Shown in pieces: positions 1 through 11,914 of a stretch of 64,000 bases of DNA. How positions within the stretch are numbered: position 1 is the first letter of the stretch; each line of letters begins with the position of its first letter. The notes under the pieces were generated by a model. The model was given only the letters and a program-made list of their open reading frames with translations. It was not told the origin of the DNA and made no database searches. The stretch is from Taxillus chinensis (Eukaryota; Streptophyta; Magnoliopsida; Santalales; Loranthaceae): positions 53,937,579 through 54,001,578 of the forward strand of contig CM042088.1 of assembly GCA_023512835.1 (NCBI GenBank). The letters run 5' to 3'. The translations under genes were made by a program, and so were the position numbers.

Positions 1-1730
1 CCTCTTTTCTTGGCTAAGGCCCTGCTATTGACAATTTATATAAGAAAGATTGAAGGGGATTGAACAAGAAATTGTCAAATAAAATTGCATTTGACTGTAT
101 TTATATAGATTTGTCAATAGAAGCATAAAAACCATCTAATAAATAGGGTTGAGGTTGGAATTAACCTTAAATGTATGTATCAATACGTTGTAGGAAAATT
201 TTAATATGTGTTAATTAAAATAAAAAAATTCTAGATAAAATAGAAAATAAGATAATAGAATATTGAAAGTCACCATAATTTCAATTACTAATCATATACG
301 TTGGATTTTGATTGGCTTTTAAATCATATAAAGATGATCGATTCTAATGTAATTGTCACCTGTTTTTGTGTAAATATTAGCGTGTTTAATCACATTAACG
401 GCTTATTCTCATGAATTGCTAAAATGAGAATAAATCCAATAAGAGGTGACTAATTATGATTTCTCTTAGGATTACAAGTTATTCTGGTGACTTGCAAGTC
501 TTAGGTTTAAGTCTACGATTTTTTTAATAACAGAGTTTATCTCCAGGTTCATCCTCCACTTATTTAAAACATGCAATAGGTTTGAAACGTCTACAACATG
601 AATTTAATTAGTAAAATAAAATCATCATATAGAAATAAGAAATAATGAAGAATACACATACAATCATGAAATTTGAATTAGAATATTCTCAATTCTTAGG
701 AAAAAGTGATTATCTCCATAGATTTCTAAGTCAAATTAAAGTAACAATACTTAGAGATTTATTCATAAACACTAAGCTTTTTTTTAACAAGTACTAATAC
801 TCGAAAAATTTTCAAATCCAAATTCGTGCTTTTCATATGAGCCAAGTGCATCTTGTCTTGGTTTGGGGTGAAGTTTACCTAGCTCCAATTTTTTAATGTT
901 TGATTTTATTTAGAAAGGATGACAAGATCTTCATCTGATTGGGCCTGAGCATGCTTTGTTTTATCATTGTCAGCAACCATGATAGTAAGAACAAACAAAC
1001 AAACAAACAGATAACTTAATGGACGGTATATATATTTTGTCAGAAAAGAAAATATTTGGGCACAGAGGAGTGCATGACATGTGTCAATAAGACAACAATC
1101 GGGGACTTAAGGTTAGAAACAGGCTTTGATGGCCTAAACGAAAGGCTTGCACCCATCGCTACGTCTCTCTCTACTCTATCCATGTAATACATATATAAAT
1201 ATTTATTTGTATACTCTACATATATTGACATTTACGTTCATTCCTTTACATATATTATATCCTCATGCGTGTGTTTTGATATGAAGCAAGGCAAGTCTCC
1301 TTCCAAGCAAAGTTGATCAAGTGTAGGCATTGATGAGAGACTAATAGAGCTTAGCCAGGGCAAAGGAAATAGTATTAGGGAGAACGAATAGGTAGAAAAA
1401 CAATCGGCAACCATTCTGCATTGAAAGCAAAGAAATCCTTCAACCAAAAAATTAAACATTAAAAAATAATATAAACAAAAGAGTTGGGTTTCAAGGAAAG
1501 AGATACGGGACAGCTTAAATTTTGATGCAAGAGAGTACCTACCGACGCTCGTTCAACCCAACGTTATTTATCTTTAAAAAAAGAGTCAAGAACTGCATTC
1601 GGAAATGAAAATTCGGTACGCAATCTTCCCATACCGTGCACGCATGAGAGAATGAGTGAGATAGATGAATTTAGGAATATGTGATTAACACAAATGATAC
1701 ATCCAAATCTTGATATATCTTTAATTTAAA
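1..1730. other. AT-rich intergenic DNA, nothing recognised
   Basis: No conserved coding stretch, RNA gene or paired repeat is visible on either strand. The short open frames around 1040-1460 have no recognisable motif and skewed composition. A short AAAC microsatellite lies near 990-1008. Confidence 0.6.
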
Positions 1731-1859
1731 TCTCAAACACTCCACATTATGCGCCCTGAAAACAGAATCTCTGGGGAAATACAGCAATCACTAACCACTA
1801 AACTACACGCACACATATTTGACACTTGTATCTCAATCAAGGGCACGTTCTTCATCAGG

Positions 1860-2440
1860 TGGTGCAAACTGCTCGGTAAGCCAGGATCTTGTCCATGGAT
1901 CCATTGGTGCTCTCTATGGTGGTTGAGTTGCTGGTTGTAAGTGGTTTCAATAACTACAACAGTAGTAAATAATATTCTCACTCAATATAGGCCATCGGTG
2001 CAGCATCACCAGCTTGAATGCCAAATGTGAGTCCGGCCTTAGAAGTCTTGTGTATCCATCCACCAGCTCTATCTCTACAAAAGGTAACATTTTTCCAATA
2101 TAGCAGCAACATAAATAAGAATGGAAAGAAAAAACTGGCTTCAAATTCACTTGTATGGGTAACCCAGTTTGTGAATAGCATCATCCCCTCTGACAAATGC
2201 AGCTACACGCCTTGCACCACAAACAGAACCCTAAAATATTGCAACTAATACAATGAAATTAAATTACCTCAACCTCAACCCACACTTAAAAGCAAGAACA
2301 ACTCTTCCTATAAGCCATTGAAACTCGTGGGTTATCCGCTCCCATGATCTATAGATTAGTACATCTCCTTATTTGCTGGAGGGTTGGTTCGACTACCCTT
2401 TTCAAAACCCATTTGTCGATCCAGCATTTTCTCCCTGTAC
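1860..2440 (-). CDS. unrecognised multi-exon gene, 3' exons
   Basis: Two minus-strand exons join in phase. The first, 2230-2151, follows an acceptor ending TTTTAG and ends at a GTGAAT donor; it encodes a stretch starting GSVCGARRVAAFVRGDD. The second, 2074-1982, follows TTTTGTAG and ends at GTGAG; it contains WIHKTSKAGLTFGIQAGDA. The 80-nt exon leaves phase 2 and the 93-nt exon takes exactly one base, so the frame continues. A possible upstream exon starts at 2434 (MLDRQMGFEKGSRTNPP) and a possible last exon lies near 1935-1860, where the frame soon meets a stop. I do not recognise the family. The phase agreement argues for a real gene or a recent relic, not chance. It could belong to the same transcription unit as the exons at 4.7-6.2 kb. 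Confidence 0.38.
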
Positions 2441-2444
2441 AGAT

Positions 2445-3365
2445 GCATATATAGATAGGTAGATAGGTATATGTACCATTTTTAGTTCACGCAATTACAT
2501 CTACCACCTAATTTTTAATTAGTTCGTATACCATATTCTCTCTATACAGATAGATACATACATACATACATACATACATATAAAGAAAACAGAAACTGCT
2601 ATATATACCACATGCAGGTGAAGTGCACCCGCGAATGTCACCAAGAGCCAACAAGGCAGCCTCCCTTTCACCCAATTACATGACGTTAACAACCATAACT
2701 GCAACATAATCACAAGCTAATCAGTATTGTCAATCACTATGTAAGAGTTTACATAATAAAAACTAAACTTATAGGGTGCATCACCAACCAGTTTCACAAC
2801 CCACAAAACCCGACAACAATGAACATCACAAAAACACTGCACCCAAAAAATCAGATAACCTACAGGGGAAAAAGTGTCATTATAAGCATATGAATCCTCC
2901 AAATGAGCAAAGTATTGTAGTGAGCTCCAATTAAGGACAACAAAATATTAGATTTACATTGATGCGCTAAATTACTTAATTAACATACAAACATTAGATC
3001 TCCATGCTTGCAAGAATGACCTATGATGTTGTTATTGTCTTGTTGGTCTGACTCCACCTCTATAGCTCTTATGAAATTGGCCCCAGCTGCCCTAAAATTC
3101 ATTTTTGTCATGAAAGGACTCACTGCAATATATAACTATATTAGTAAGGTAAAGAGTACACTATAAATAAGTAACAGGAATAGAGTCAAGTGTAACAACA
3201 AATCAAGATTTGAAAATGCATAAGTCTAGTTGATTTTATGAGAAGTCAACATAGAAATTTGTCTTTAAAGAAGATCAAGACAATACAATTTCCTTCATTA
3301 CACAATAGCACATGTAAACTGTATCGATTAAAAATAGAGAGCACAAAAAGTAATTACCGAAAGCT
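2445..3365. other. mostly AT-rich, one exon-like patch
   Basis: No recognised gene. On the minus strand near 3110-3020 an acceptor-like TTTTAG precedes an open stretch reading AAGANFIRAIEVESDQQDN, which could be an exon of one of the flanking unidentified minus-strand genes. Nothing else stands out. Confidence 0.3.
2554..2580. repeat. CATA microsatellite
   Basis: About seven tandem CATA units, a simple tetranucleotide repeat. Confidence 0.9.
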
Positions 3366-3368
3366 AAA

Positions 3369-4720
3369 CTCTCGTTCGCACACACTTTTCAATATATTCC
3401 TGTGCACAAAATAATCAAATAGATAATCAAACAACATAATTAATTTTTTTTGAAGTGATTCATATTTATACAAAATCTTACCATGAATTATCAAAAAATT
3501 TAATTATTCATATAAGTACTCGAGCCACAAGAGTAAAGGTGTAGTATAGCTTGAGAAAAATATTATAAAATTATTTTTCAATCTCCATTGGTTTTAAAAA
3601 CTAGGAAGGAAAGAAAAACATTTAATAATCAATAATTCAAAAAAGAAGAGTGAAAAGACAAATTTTTAAAAAACCTTTTAAGAGCCTTATGTGATCATTA
3701 TGGTGATGATACACAACAACGACAAATCTTATCAAATCATATCCACCATTACCTTAACCATAGGAAGAGAGGGATCAAGATTATCCTCAAAAGCCCAAGC
3801 TTTGAACTCTCATTTCGCCCACACTTTACAATACATTCCTATGCACGAAATAATCAAACAAATTATCGACAAAGTAATTAATTTTTTTTAAATGATTCAC
3901 ATTTATACAAAATCTTATCATGAATTATCAGAAATTTTAGTTATTCGTACAAGTACTCAAGTAGAAAGATTGAATGTGCGGTATAGATCAAAACAAATAT
4001 TATAAAAAAAAACTCAATCTTCGTTAGTTTTAAAAACTACAAAAAAAAGACATTTAATAATTAATAATTCAAAAAAAGGAGAAGGGTGAAAATACATTTT
4101 AAAAAAAACCTTCCAAGGGTCTTTTATGTAGTCATTGTAGTGATAATACAATGCAACGATAAATCTTATCAAATTATATCCACCATCACCGTAAGTCATA
4201 GGGATAGAGGGATCAAGATTATCCTCATGAGCAAGTTTAGCCTTAGCAAGAAGCTTAAACTCTCGTTTCGCCCACACTTTGCAATATATTGCTTGCACAA
4301 AATAATCAAATAAATTATCAGACAAAGTAATTAATTTTTTAAAGTGATTCACATTTATATAAAATCTTACCATGAATTATCAAAAATCTTAGTTATTCGT
4401 ACAAGTACTTGGGCAGCAAAAGTGAATGTGTAATATAACTCAGGGAAAATATTATAAAGTTTTTCTTCAATCTCCGTTGATTTTAAAAACTATAAAGGAA
4501 AGGAAGACATTTAATAATTAATAATTCAAAAACACAAGGGAGGAAAAAAATATTTTTTAAAAAAAAGAAACACCTTCCGAGGGTCTTTTATGTGGTCATT
4601 ATAGTGATGATACGCAACAAAGATATCAGATCATATCCACCATCGTTGTAATCCATAGGAAGAGAGGGATTAAGATTATCCTCAGGAACAAGTTTAGCCT
4701 TAATAGAAAAATTAAATACA
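3369..4720. repeat. ~440-bp tandem triplication
   Basis: The same sequence appears three times head to tail. The phrase around ACTTTNCAATATATT recurs near 3383, 3822 and 4275, giving spacings of about 439 and 453 bp. Each copy also carries an AT-rich core (ATTATCAAAAA, ATTTAATAAT) and a block whose minus-strand reading resembles LAHEDNLDPSIPMTYGDGG. The copies differ by many substitutions and small indels, so the triplication is not recent. In the middle copy the minus-strand reading is open for 119 codons (4373-4014); in the outer copies related readings are broken by stops. This may be tandem duplication of an exon plus its intron in the unidentified minus-strand gene. Confidence 0.8.
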
Positions 4721-4739
4721 TGAACAAGAACTTCTCACG

Positions 4740-6240
4740 ATTTAATTCTTCCACGTCAGCCTTTTATCCAACGGTATCGAGGCCCAGGCAAATTTAAGAA
4801 TATTATAAAACGTTTCTTGATCCCAACACTTTGACTTCACAAGAAAATAGAGATTGTTTATAAAATCCACCCTTTCGCTTGAAAACCAAAAGAATGGACA
4901 ATCAACTACAAGTTGAACAAACATGGATGAACAATATCTACGTGAAGCTCTATTACAAATGAAATAATTTGAGCACTAAAATCAATATATGGTTGAATAG
5001 TAAAATTAATTTATAATTAAATAATACTAGTTTTATGTAACTCACAATGATATTTCCATTTTAAGATCATGTAGATAACATTTCAAAAATGATAGAGCAG
5101 CTTCAAAGCTCTCCATATCAACTAGCTCAACAAGAAAATCTCGAAATAAGATAAGGTCATTTTCCAAGTCCCATTTCCGTGAAGGGCAAGGAAAGACTCC
5201 CTTCATTTTCTTTCTTTGAAGCTTCTAAAATCACCAACCGACCTCTCTTTCTTTGTCAAAATAATAAAGCCTTGCATTAAATTTTTTTAAAAAAGTATTT
5301 AGTTAGAAGAATAATTCGTTCATAAAATTAGAGATCAAACTATTAAAATTTACCTAAAAAATTTCATAAAAATAGGTCCAAGTCGGTCAATGTCACCGCT
5401 TTCACTATGCCACATATCATGCCTTCTCTTAAAAATTTGATCTGCCCAAGTGATACTTTCCGCCATTATTGATACCTTAGTTGGGTGCTCAACTATTTCA
5501 TATACCTTAAGCGAAAAATCCTAGCCAGATTGCATAGAAAAATAAACAAATCCAATGGCTCATCACTCACTTCTTTTCTAAAAGAAATGACCGACACATC
5601 TTCTTCATATTGAAGAATGTCACAACTTCTTCCCGTGGAATATTCCAGTTTATCTTGAAACTCTATCCAAATATTTGATTGGTTGGTCTGAGTTTTTTGA
5701 AAAACAAAATGTAATGTATTTAGGAGTCTATATATAAATAAATAAAATGCATAGAAGAAGCTTAGAAGTGAAAAAACAGCACATACCACGCTTGAATGAA
5801 CATGTTGGACTCACGATCGTTCCTCATGGCGCTCTTGGAGAGATGAGAAAGACAACAAAAATAAGTTCACTCATAAATCAATCAATAGTTATAAAATAAA
5901 AAACAGAAAAGTAACGACTCGGGTTGGAGCCAATAGAATCAAATATGAATATTTGTGGTGGTTTGAAGAAAATACCATCGAATCCACGATGAGTAATGTG
6001 ATTAGCGAGAAAATCTTCGGTTGGGAAGGTCAAGGAGGCTAAGGGCTCAGCGTTCTTCACACGGCAGGACTCTAGTGCGTAGAGAAGGCAAGGCATACCC
6101 TCAATTCATGACGAAAGTCCTAACAAGTGAACAATAATGTAAAAAGAGGCGGAGAGAGAGAGACCGTAGTCGTTTGATCTATGCGTGGAAAGATTTGAGG
6201 TGCTTCCTTGGATTCGATCGATCCGGCGAAGCGATTAGGG
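4740..6240 (-). CDS. unrecognised multi-exon gene, 5' part
   Basis: Several exon-like blocks lie on the minus strand. The rightmost open frame begins with ATG at 6096 (MPCLLYALESCRVKNAEP), with a pyrimidine-rich, UTR-like leader to about 6240. An exon at 5687-5506 follows ACTCAG and ends AAG before GTATAT; it contains SNIWIEFQDKLEYSTG. It joins in phase to 5455-5354, containing ITWADQIFKRRHDMWHSE and ending before GTAAAT. Further blocks are near 5215-5050 (WDLENDLILFRDFLVEL, donor GTGAGT) and 4924-4742 (FINNLYFLVKSKCWDQ). I could not connect every block in one frame, nor name the family. It may be a living gene with unusual introns or a decaying one. The tandem triplication lies at its downstream end. 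Confidence 0.37.
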
Positions 6241-6524
6241 GCAAGGATATGGTAGGATTAGGTAAGATGTCGACTTTGAATACCCACACACAGGTTTCTT
6301 ATACCCCCTAGAGACGAACCTGCCGTTTTTGCCGTTGGATCCTTCAGGTTTGATCCAACGGCTTGAAATAGTAACTAGCTCCTAAAAATAAGAGCGTTGT
6401 TTAGTTAGGGACTTACGGGTGCGGGGACATGCGGTCGGTGATGCGGAGAGAGACACTCCACATCGGCTAGTAAATAACTTAATTAATTCGAGACATAGAA
6501 GACTACAAATTATGACGTGAGTTT

Positions 6525-6750
6525 GGGCATGTTTGTTTCACTGTTCTTTGTTTTTTGTTTTCAAAATGTGATAGCTATTTTTCGAGTATAAAAAATATAA
6601 AATTGAAAACAATAAAATGTTGTTTTCATTCTTTAGGACATAAAAAATGAAAACAAGTTTTTGTTGTTTTCAATTATCAATTTTTTGTACCCGAAAGCAA
6701 ATTATTACATTTTGAAAATGAAAAGAAAAACACCCCAACCAAACATGCCC
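6525..6750. mobile_element. MITE with GGGCATGTTTG terminal inverted repeats
   Basis: The left end GGGCATGTTTG is the reverse complement of the right end CAAACATGCCC. The 226-bp interior is also largely self-complementary (runs of AAAACAA facing TTGTTTT), so the whole unit can fold back. This is the structure of a non-autonomous DNA transposon; no transposase is encoded. Confidence 0.8.
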
Positions 6751-6754
6751 TTTG

Positions 6755-8590
6755 CCACTCATTTTTAGATTTTAAAAACAAAAAATGTTCTTGTTTAAAC
6801 AATACATGTTTTTGAAAACACCAAATCTTCAATCACGGTCACCTCTCAAGATCTTTGGTTGTTCTGGAGCTCTATTGTCTCACAAAATCAAGGTATGAGT
6901 GTAGATATGAGATTTCCAACATTTTTCCTCTAAATGCCAAGTGAAATTTGGCCCATTTTCTCTGACCTAAGGTAGAAGTTTCCTCCGATCCAATTATGCG
7001 TGTCGTCGTGAATGCTTTTGTTGTTCTTGTTATTTTATGGTTTCACTATGAATTAAAGAATTATTTCACAATTACTTCACCGTTCATGGTCACCTTTGAC
7101 TTTTGCTTTGCTCCTGGACCTTTACATCTTGTAATTTTCCATAACATTCAGGTATACTCTGCTTTCTGATTGGAATAAGCACAGATCGGACTTACGCCTG
7201 GGGTCCAAATGGAGTTGAAGGACTTCTCACGACCAATGGTAAGAAAATTATATATGACTATCAGATCCGGCTTATTAAGAGGAAAATGACTTCTTGGATC
7301 AAAATTGCTTGGTAAATTAGTTTGCTAGTGATACCATGAAAAATGTTTGTTTGCTAAAGTGAATTTATTAAAACGCTAACCATTGGTGGTCTCAAAATAG
7401 AATCACAATTAGCGAATATTGTAATTAATATATATATATATGGACACATGGCTTTACTTTTAGACTGTCGGATTTTGCATTGAAAAGGACATGATTATGT
7501 AAAGATGCTAAATAGACCCTCAAAGTTGTAATAAATTGTGCAAATGAAGCTGATCGAGATTTTTATTTCATTTCTTTTCTATGGATTGAATCAGGGTGTA
7601 TTGGTCCACTAAAAGGTGGCCCCTCTCTCTCTCTCTCTCTAGTAATAATATAAATCTTTGTTCAACTTTCCTATGTTGTTTTTGGTGCTAAAATATTTGT
7701 TTTGTTTGTCCGAGGTAAAAGTACTTCAGGTGTAAAAAAAAAATAGATTGCTTTCCTATTTTGTAAATTCTTATTTGCTTTTTCTTGCTCATTGTTGCGT
7801 TGTTTTAGCTATTAGAGATTCGGATGCTGATGTGATAAATTCCTTGGTGCTTCAAGAAACTAAACAGTGTTTTTGTTCTCCGTATCTTATTAAAGAGGCT
7901 TCAAAAGTTGATCTCAATTGTTACATAAATGAAGAAGATAACTGGCTTGTCAATATATTTTACTTGTATATGTTCTCTATTCTTTCTTTCTACTATATAA
8001 TGATTACAGGGAGCAAAATACATTTATTTAACATCTATGTACTTTGCATTTAGGTGCAAAAATTGTGTTTATATAATTACATGAAGTTATAAAACAAGAA
8101 CTATGCGTACAATGTCTGCTTGTGACAATGAATTATACAAGTGACCTACCTGTGTTCTATTGCAAAAATTATCAAGCTATTGGAACGTCTAAACTATCTA
8201 CAATGCCCAAAATATATGTAATAATATAGGCATCTATTTCAAATGCATATCAAAAATCAAGATTTGAGCCCTTGAAGCTCCGTTGGATGAAGCCCAGAAT
8301 CCCCTCAAGGTTCAAGTTGGTCAAACAACTTTGTTGTCAGGGCAATCAGGGACCTACGGTGCTTCGGACATCACAATTTAAAGCTTGAAAAGTAATATGA
8401 TGATTTGAATTTGAATGTAAATTTCAATAGAAGACACCCATTTATAAAGAAAGGATTTAAAAAGAAATATATCGGTTTGTGGAATTTCATTGATTCATTC
8501 GTAGTAGTTTTCATCCTATAATTCGATTAGTGATCGTATGTGGATGCCCAATGGCCATCATTGTATTTGAAATAATATATGAGGTCTGTT
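6755..8590. other. intergenic, no gene recognised
   Basis: AT-rich DNA with a short CT microsatellite near 7621-7640. An open frame at 7748-8053 on the plus strand (101 codons) has no motif I recognise and lacks clear splice context. A stretch near 7165-7240 (STDRTYAWGPNGVEG) could be an exon ending at GTAAGA, but nothing supports it further. Confidence 0.4.
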
Positions 8591-8593
8591 TGT

Positions 8594-8787
8594 TGTAGGA
8601 AATAGAGTCTTGTCAAATCTGATCAATTTTCATTTATGATGAGGATACATTTATAGATAACAATACAACAGAATCACCTTAAATGGTGGAACAAATTCTA
8701 CAAAGTACACGGAAAATAAGTCAAACCAAATGAGAAAGTAACGGTTGGAATTTAAATTTTAAACAAGGCAACAACCGTAGTGTAATA
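8594..8787 (-). repeat. copia 3' LTR
   Basis: A 194-bp direct repeat of 12785-12978, beginning TGTAGGAAATAG on the plus strand and ending GTGTAATA. On the element's own strand it lies just after the polypurine tract. Confidence 0.93.
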
Positions 8788-10300
8788 CGCCCCCTCAAGA
8801 TAGGGCTTGCTGAGAGAGGCCAATCTTGGAACATAATGACCGAAAAGAAGAACGAGGCGAGAGGCTTCATGAGGAGATCAGCCAATTGGTCGGCAGAGGA
8901 AACATGGGCCACACGAAGAGCCCCCGGACCGAACTTGATCACGAATAAAATGAAAATCAACAACAACATGTTTCATGCGGGAGTGAAAAACCGAGTTGGA
9001 ACTAAGCCGAGTAGCACCAACGTTGTCACGATAGATGACGGGCTTGCCAGGAAGGTCAATGCAAAGATCGAGAGAGCAAAGAGCGAACCCAAAGATAGCT
9101 CAAAGAAATAGCAAGGCGAAACGGAGCGATACTCAGCTTCGGTTGAGGACGAGCTACGATTGGCTGCTTTTAAGAACTCCAAGAAATCAAATTGCGCCCA
9201 ATGTAAACAAGGAACGCACCAGTAGAGGAATAATCATCCTTGTTGCCGGCCCGGTCCAGATCGGAAAAGGCATGAAGAGAGAGCGCAGAGTCCCGATGAA
9301 GAAGAAGACCATCCTGCAAGGTACCACGCAAATAACGCAGGATACGCTTAACCAACGCCCAATGAACATCGGTGGGTTGATGCATAAATTGGGACAATTT
9401 ATTAACCGCAAAGGATACATCCGGATGTGTGAGAGACAAATCTGAAGACTCCCAACAATAGTACGAAATTCGATAGCATCAACAAGAGGAGAACCAGACG
9501 AGCGTTGAAGAGAAGAAGAGTCAGTCGGTAAGGGAGTAAGAACAGGTTTACACTCCTGCATGTTCAAACGATGGAGAAGATCTTGGATATATCGCCGTTG
9601 GGAAAGCAAAATGCCACCGGGATGAGGAACCACCTCAACACCCAGGAAATAGGATAACGGACCGAGGTCTTTGAGAGAAAACTGGTGTGCAAGGCAGTGA
9701 ATAACCTCAGAGAGAACAATAGGAGAATTGCCTGTAACAACGATATCATCGACATAGACCAAGAGATAGAGCAGAGCTAGACCACGCCGAAGGACAAACA
9801 AAGACGCATCAGAATGAGAATTTTTAAAACCAAAAGCAACAAGAAACTGCCGAAGCTCATGGTACCACGCTCGAGGAGCTTGTTTAAGTCCGTAAATGGC
9901 CTTGTGGAGCTTGCACACATGTTTGGGACTGTCGAGTCGATGAAACCAGGGGCTGGGCCATGTATACGGTGTCGGATAAACGGCCTTGCAGAAGGCATTG
10001 TTAACATCCAATTGACGCAGAGACCAGCCCCGGCTAATAGCAAGAGCAAGTACGAGGCGAACAATCGTAGGCTTGACAACAGGATGAAAGGTTTCAAAAT
10101 AATCCACAACCGGTCGTTGATGAAAGCCCTTAGCCACTAGACGAGCTTTAAACCGATCAACGGACCCATCAGCATGTCGTTTGATGCGAAAAATCCATTT
10201 GCAACCGACGATATTACCTACACCAGGTGGGAGAGACAAGTTCCCACGTGCCATTACGAACAAGAGCATCATATTCCTCAGACATAGCTTGGCGCCATCG
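8721..10300 (-). pseudogene. copia reverse transcriptase and RNase H, frameshifted
   Basis: The RT reading 10272-9187 contains WIFRIKRHADGS, RFKARLVAKGF, YGLKQAPRAWY and the catalytic YVDDIVVTG (near 9750), then LKDLGPLSYFLGVEV. The segment between LDVNNAF and VCKL is scrambled by compensating indels. At about 9440 the reading changes frame to SLTHPDVSFAVNKLSQFMHQP. RNase H follows as STEAEYRSV near 9130 and VSSADQLADLLMKPLA near 8900, in further frames. All expected RT/RNase H blocks are present in order, but at least three frame breaks prevent one product. Confidence 0.92.
8788..8799 (-). other. copia polypurine tract
   Basis: On the minus strand this reads CTTGAGGGGGCG, directly abutting the 3' LTR. 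A purine run in this position primes plus-strand DNA synthesis in LTR retrotransposons. Confidence 0.85.
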
Positions 10301-11561
10301 TGGGTCCTTCAAGGCTTGAGAAACAGTTGTAGGCTTGGGAGACAGAGAAGGGGTTGTGCAAGTATGAAGATTAAGCTTCTGAATTGGTTTAGTAATATGG
10401 TTCTTGGCTCGGGTAAGCATGGAATGTTGAGGGGGTTGGGCAGGGGGTAGCAGAGCTAGAGGAGCTGGAGCTAGAGGAGGGGAAGACAGGGGTGCAGGAG
10501 AGGATACAGATGGAGCAGGGAGTGGCGGAGGAGAAGGTGAAGAAGGAGTGGGAACCGACACTGTAATAGAGGGAGGCAGCCACAGTGTGGCAGTGGAGGA
10601 GTTGGGACGAGGTGATGGAGAGATGAGGGAATTGTATGGAAAATTAGACTCAACAAATTGGACATGGCGAGAAACAAATAGTTTAGATAGGTGTGGCTCA
10701 TAACACAGATAGGCACTCTGTGATAAAGAGTAGCCAAGAAAGACACAGGGAGTAGACTTGGGGTGAAGTTTATGAGAGGAATAAGGACGCAGCCAAGGAT
10801 AGCACAAGCAGCCAAAGATTTTAAGTTTGGAATAGTTTGGTGAGGTATGGAAGATTAATTCGAAGGGGCTAGAGAGATTGAGAGTAGGAGTGGGCATTCG
10901 ATTAATCAAGTAAACGCTAGAGAGAAGGCATAGGACCAAAAAAAACAAAGGAAGAGAGGCATGGGAAAGCAAGGAGAGACCAGTTTCAACAATTTGGCGA
11001 TGTCGTCGTTCGGCATAGCCATTAAGTTCAGGCGTATGTGGCGGAGTGGTGAGATGAGTTATACCGTGATGAGAGAGAAAGGTAGAGAGGCCCAGATATT
11101 CCCCCCCATTATCAGTGTAAAGAGTAATGATTTTGTGGTTAAAATAACGTTCAACAAGAGATTTAAAACGCTGAAAAATTGCCAAGACATCAGACTTGCG
11201 TTTAAGTGGATAAAACCATATATATTTTGTAAAGTGATCCACGAATATGACATAATATTTGAAGCCATCAGGAGGAGACAATGGGAGAAGTCCAAACGTC
11301 GGAGAAAATAATTTGTAAAGGATGAGAAGAGACCAAGGAAGAGGCAGAAAAAGGTAATTTATGACTTTTATTACATTGACAAGCATTACAGCTGAAATCT
11401 TTAGGTAAAGACAAAGAGGAGTCTAAGCCATAATTAGACAAAATAAGTTGTAAAACAGGCGATGCGGGGTGGCCTAAGCGATGATGCCAATTTGTGGATG
11501 AAGTTGTGACAAGGAGAAGGCTAAGACAGGAGGAGATGAGGCGGGAAGGGAAGCTGGCCAT
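10300..11561 (-). pseudogene. copia GAG-pre-integrase and integrase
   Basis: The N-terminal zinc-binding module is visible as WHHRLGHP followed by CNACQCNKSHKLPF (reading 11561-11268). The catalytic core follows in another frame (11386-10214): first Asp in YYVIFVDHFTKY, second Asp in LYTDNGGEY, and the Glu in NGYAERRHRQIVETG, giving the DDE triad. A proline/serine-rich linker leads into the start of RT (RWRQAMSEEYDALVRNGTW). The frame changes between the zinc module and the core, so the enzyme is not intact. Confidence 0.92.
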
Positions 11562-11839
11562 TCGTACACCCCATTGTTAGTGCGGCCCTGGAATAGAAGT
11601 GCCCCCAACGAAGGTCCTTCACGAGAAAATGAAGATGACAAGAATTCAACGGAACATTATTAGTGCAACGAACTAAGAAAAACAAATTAAATTTTTGGAC
11701 ATAGGAGGAACACATAAAACATTGGTTAACGTGAAAGTAGAGTGAGAGGAAGAAAGATGAGAGGAACCGGTATGGGTGATGTGAAGACTAGTACCATCGC
11801 CAATCATGACATCATCGAGCCGGTGTAGGCCGAGTGAAA

Positions 11840-11900
11840 GAATAGATTATTCAAGTCGGTGGTGACATGATGAGAGGCGCCACCGTCAAGGATCCAGTGG
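11840..11900 (-). pseudogene. copia aspartic protease active-site remnant
   Basis: The minus strand reads WILDGGASHHVTTDLNN around 11890-11840. This matches the copia protease signature, usually D-S/T-G-A-S-x-H. The catalytic Asp is kept but the following Ser/Thr is Gly. In aspartic proteases that hydroxyl residue supports the active-site geometry, so activity is doubtful. Confidence 0.8.
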
Positions 11901-11914
11901 GGGGAGGGGCGGTG

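Noticed and set aside
2333..2412. tRNA-like stretch containing GGTTGGTTCGACTACCC
   Set aside because: The T-arm-like part has no matching acceptor stem or D-arm, and the same DNA reads as a plausible minus-strand exon.
9035..9445. 136-codon plus-strand frame
   Set aside because: Antisense to the copia RNase H region; no independent motif.
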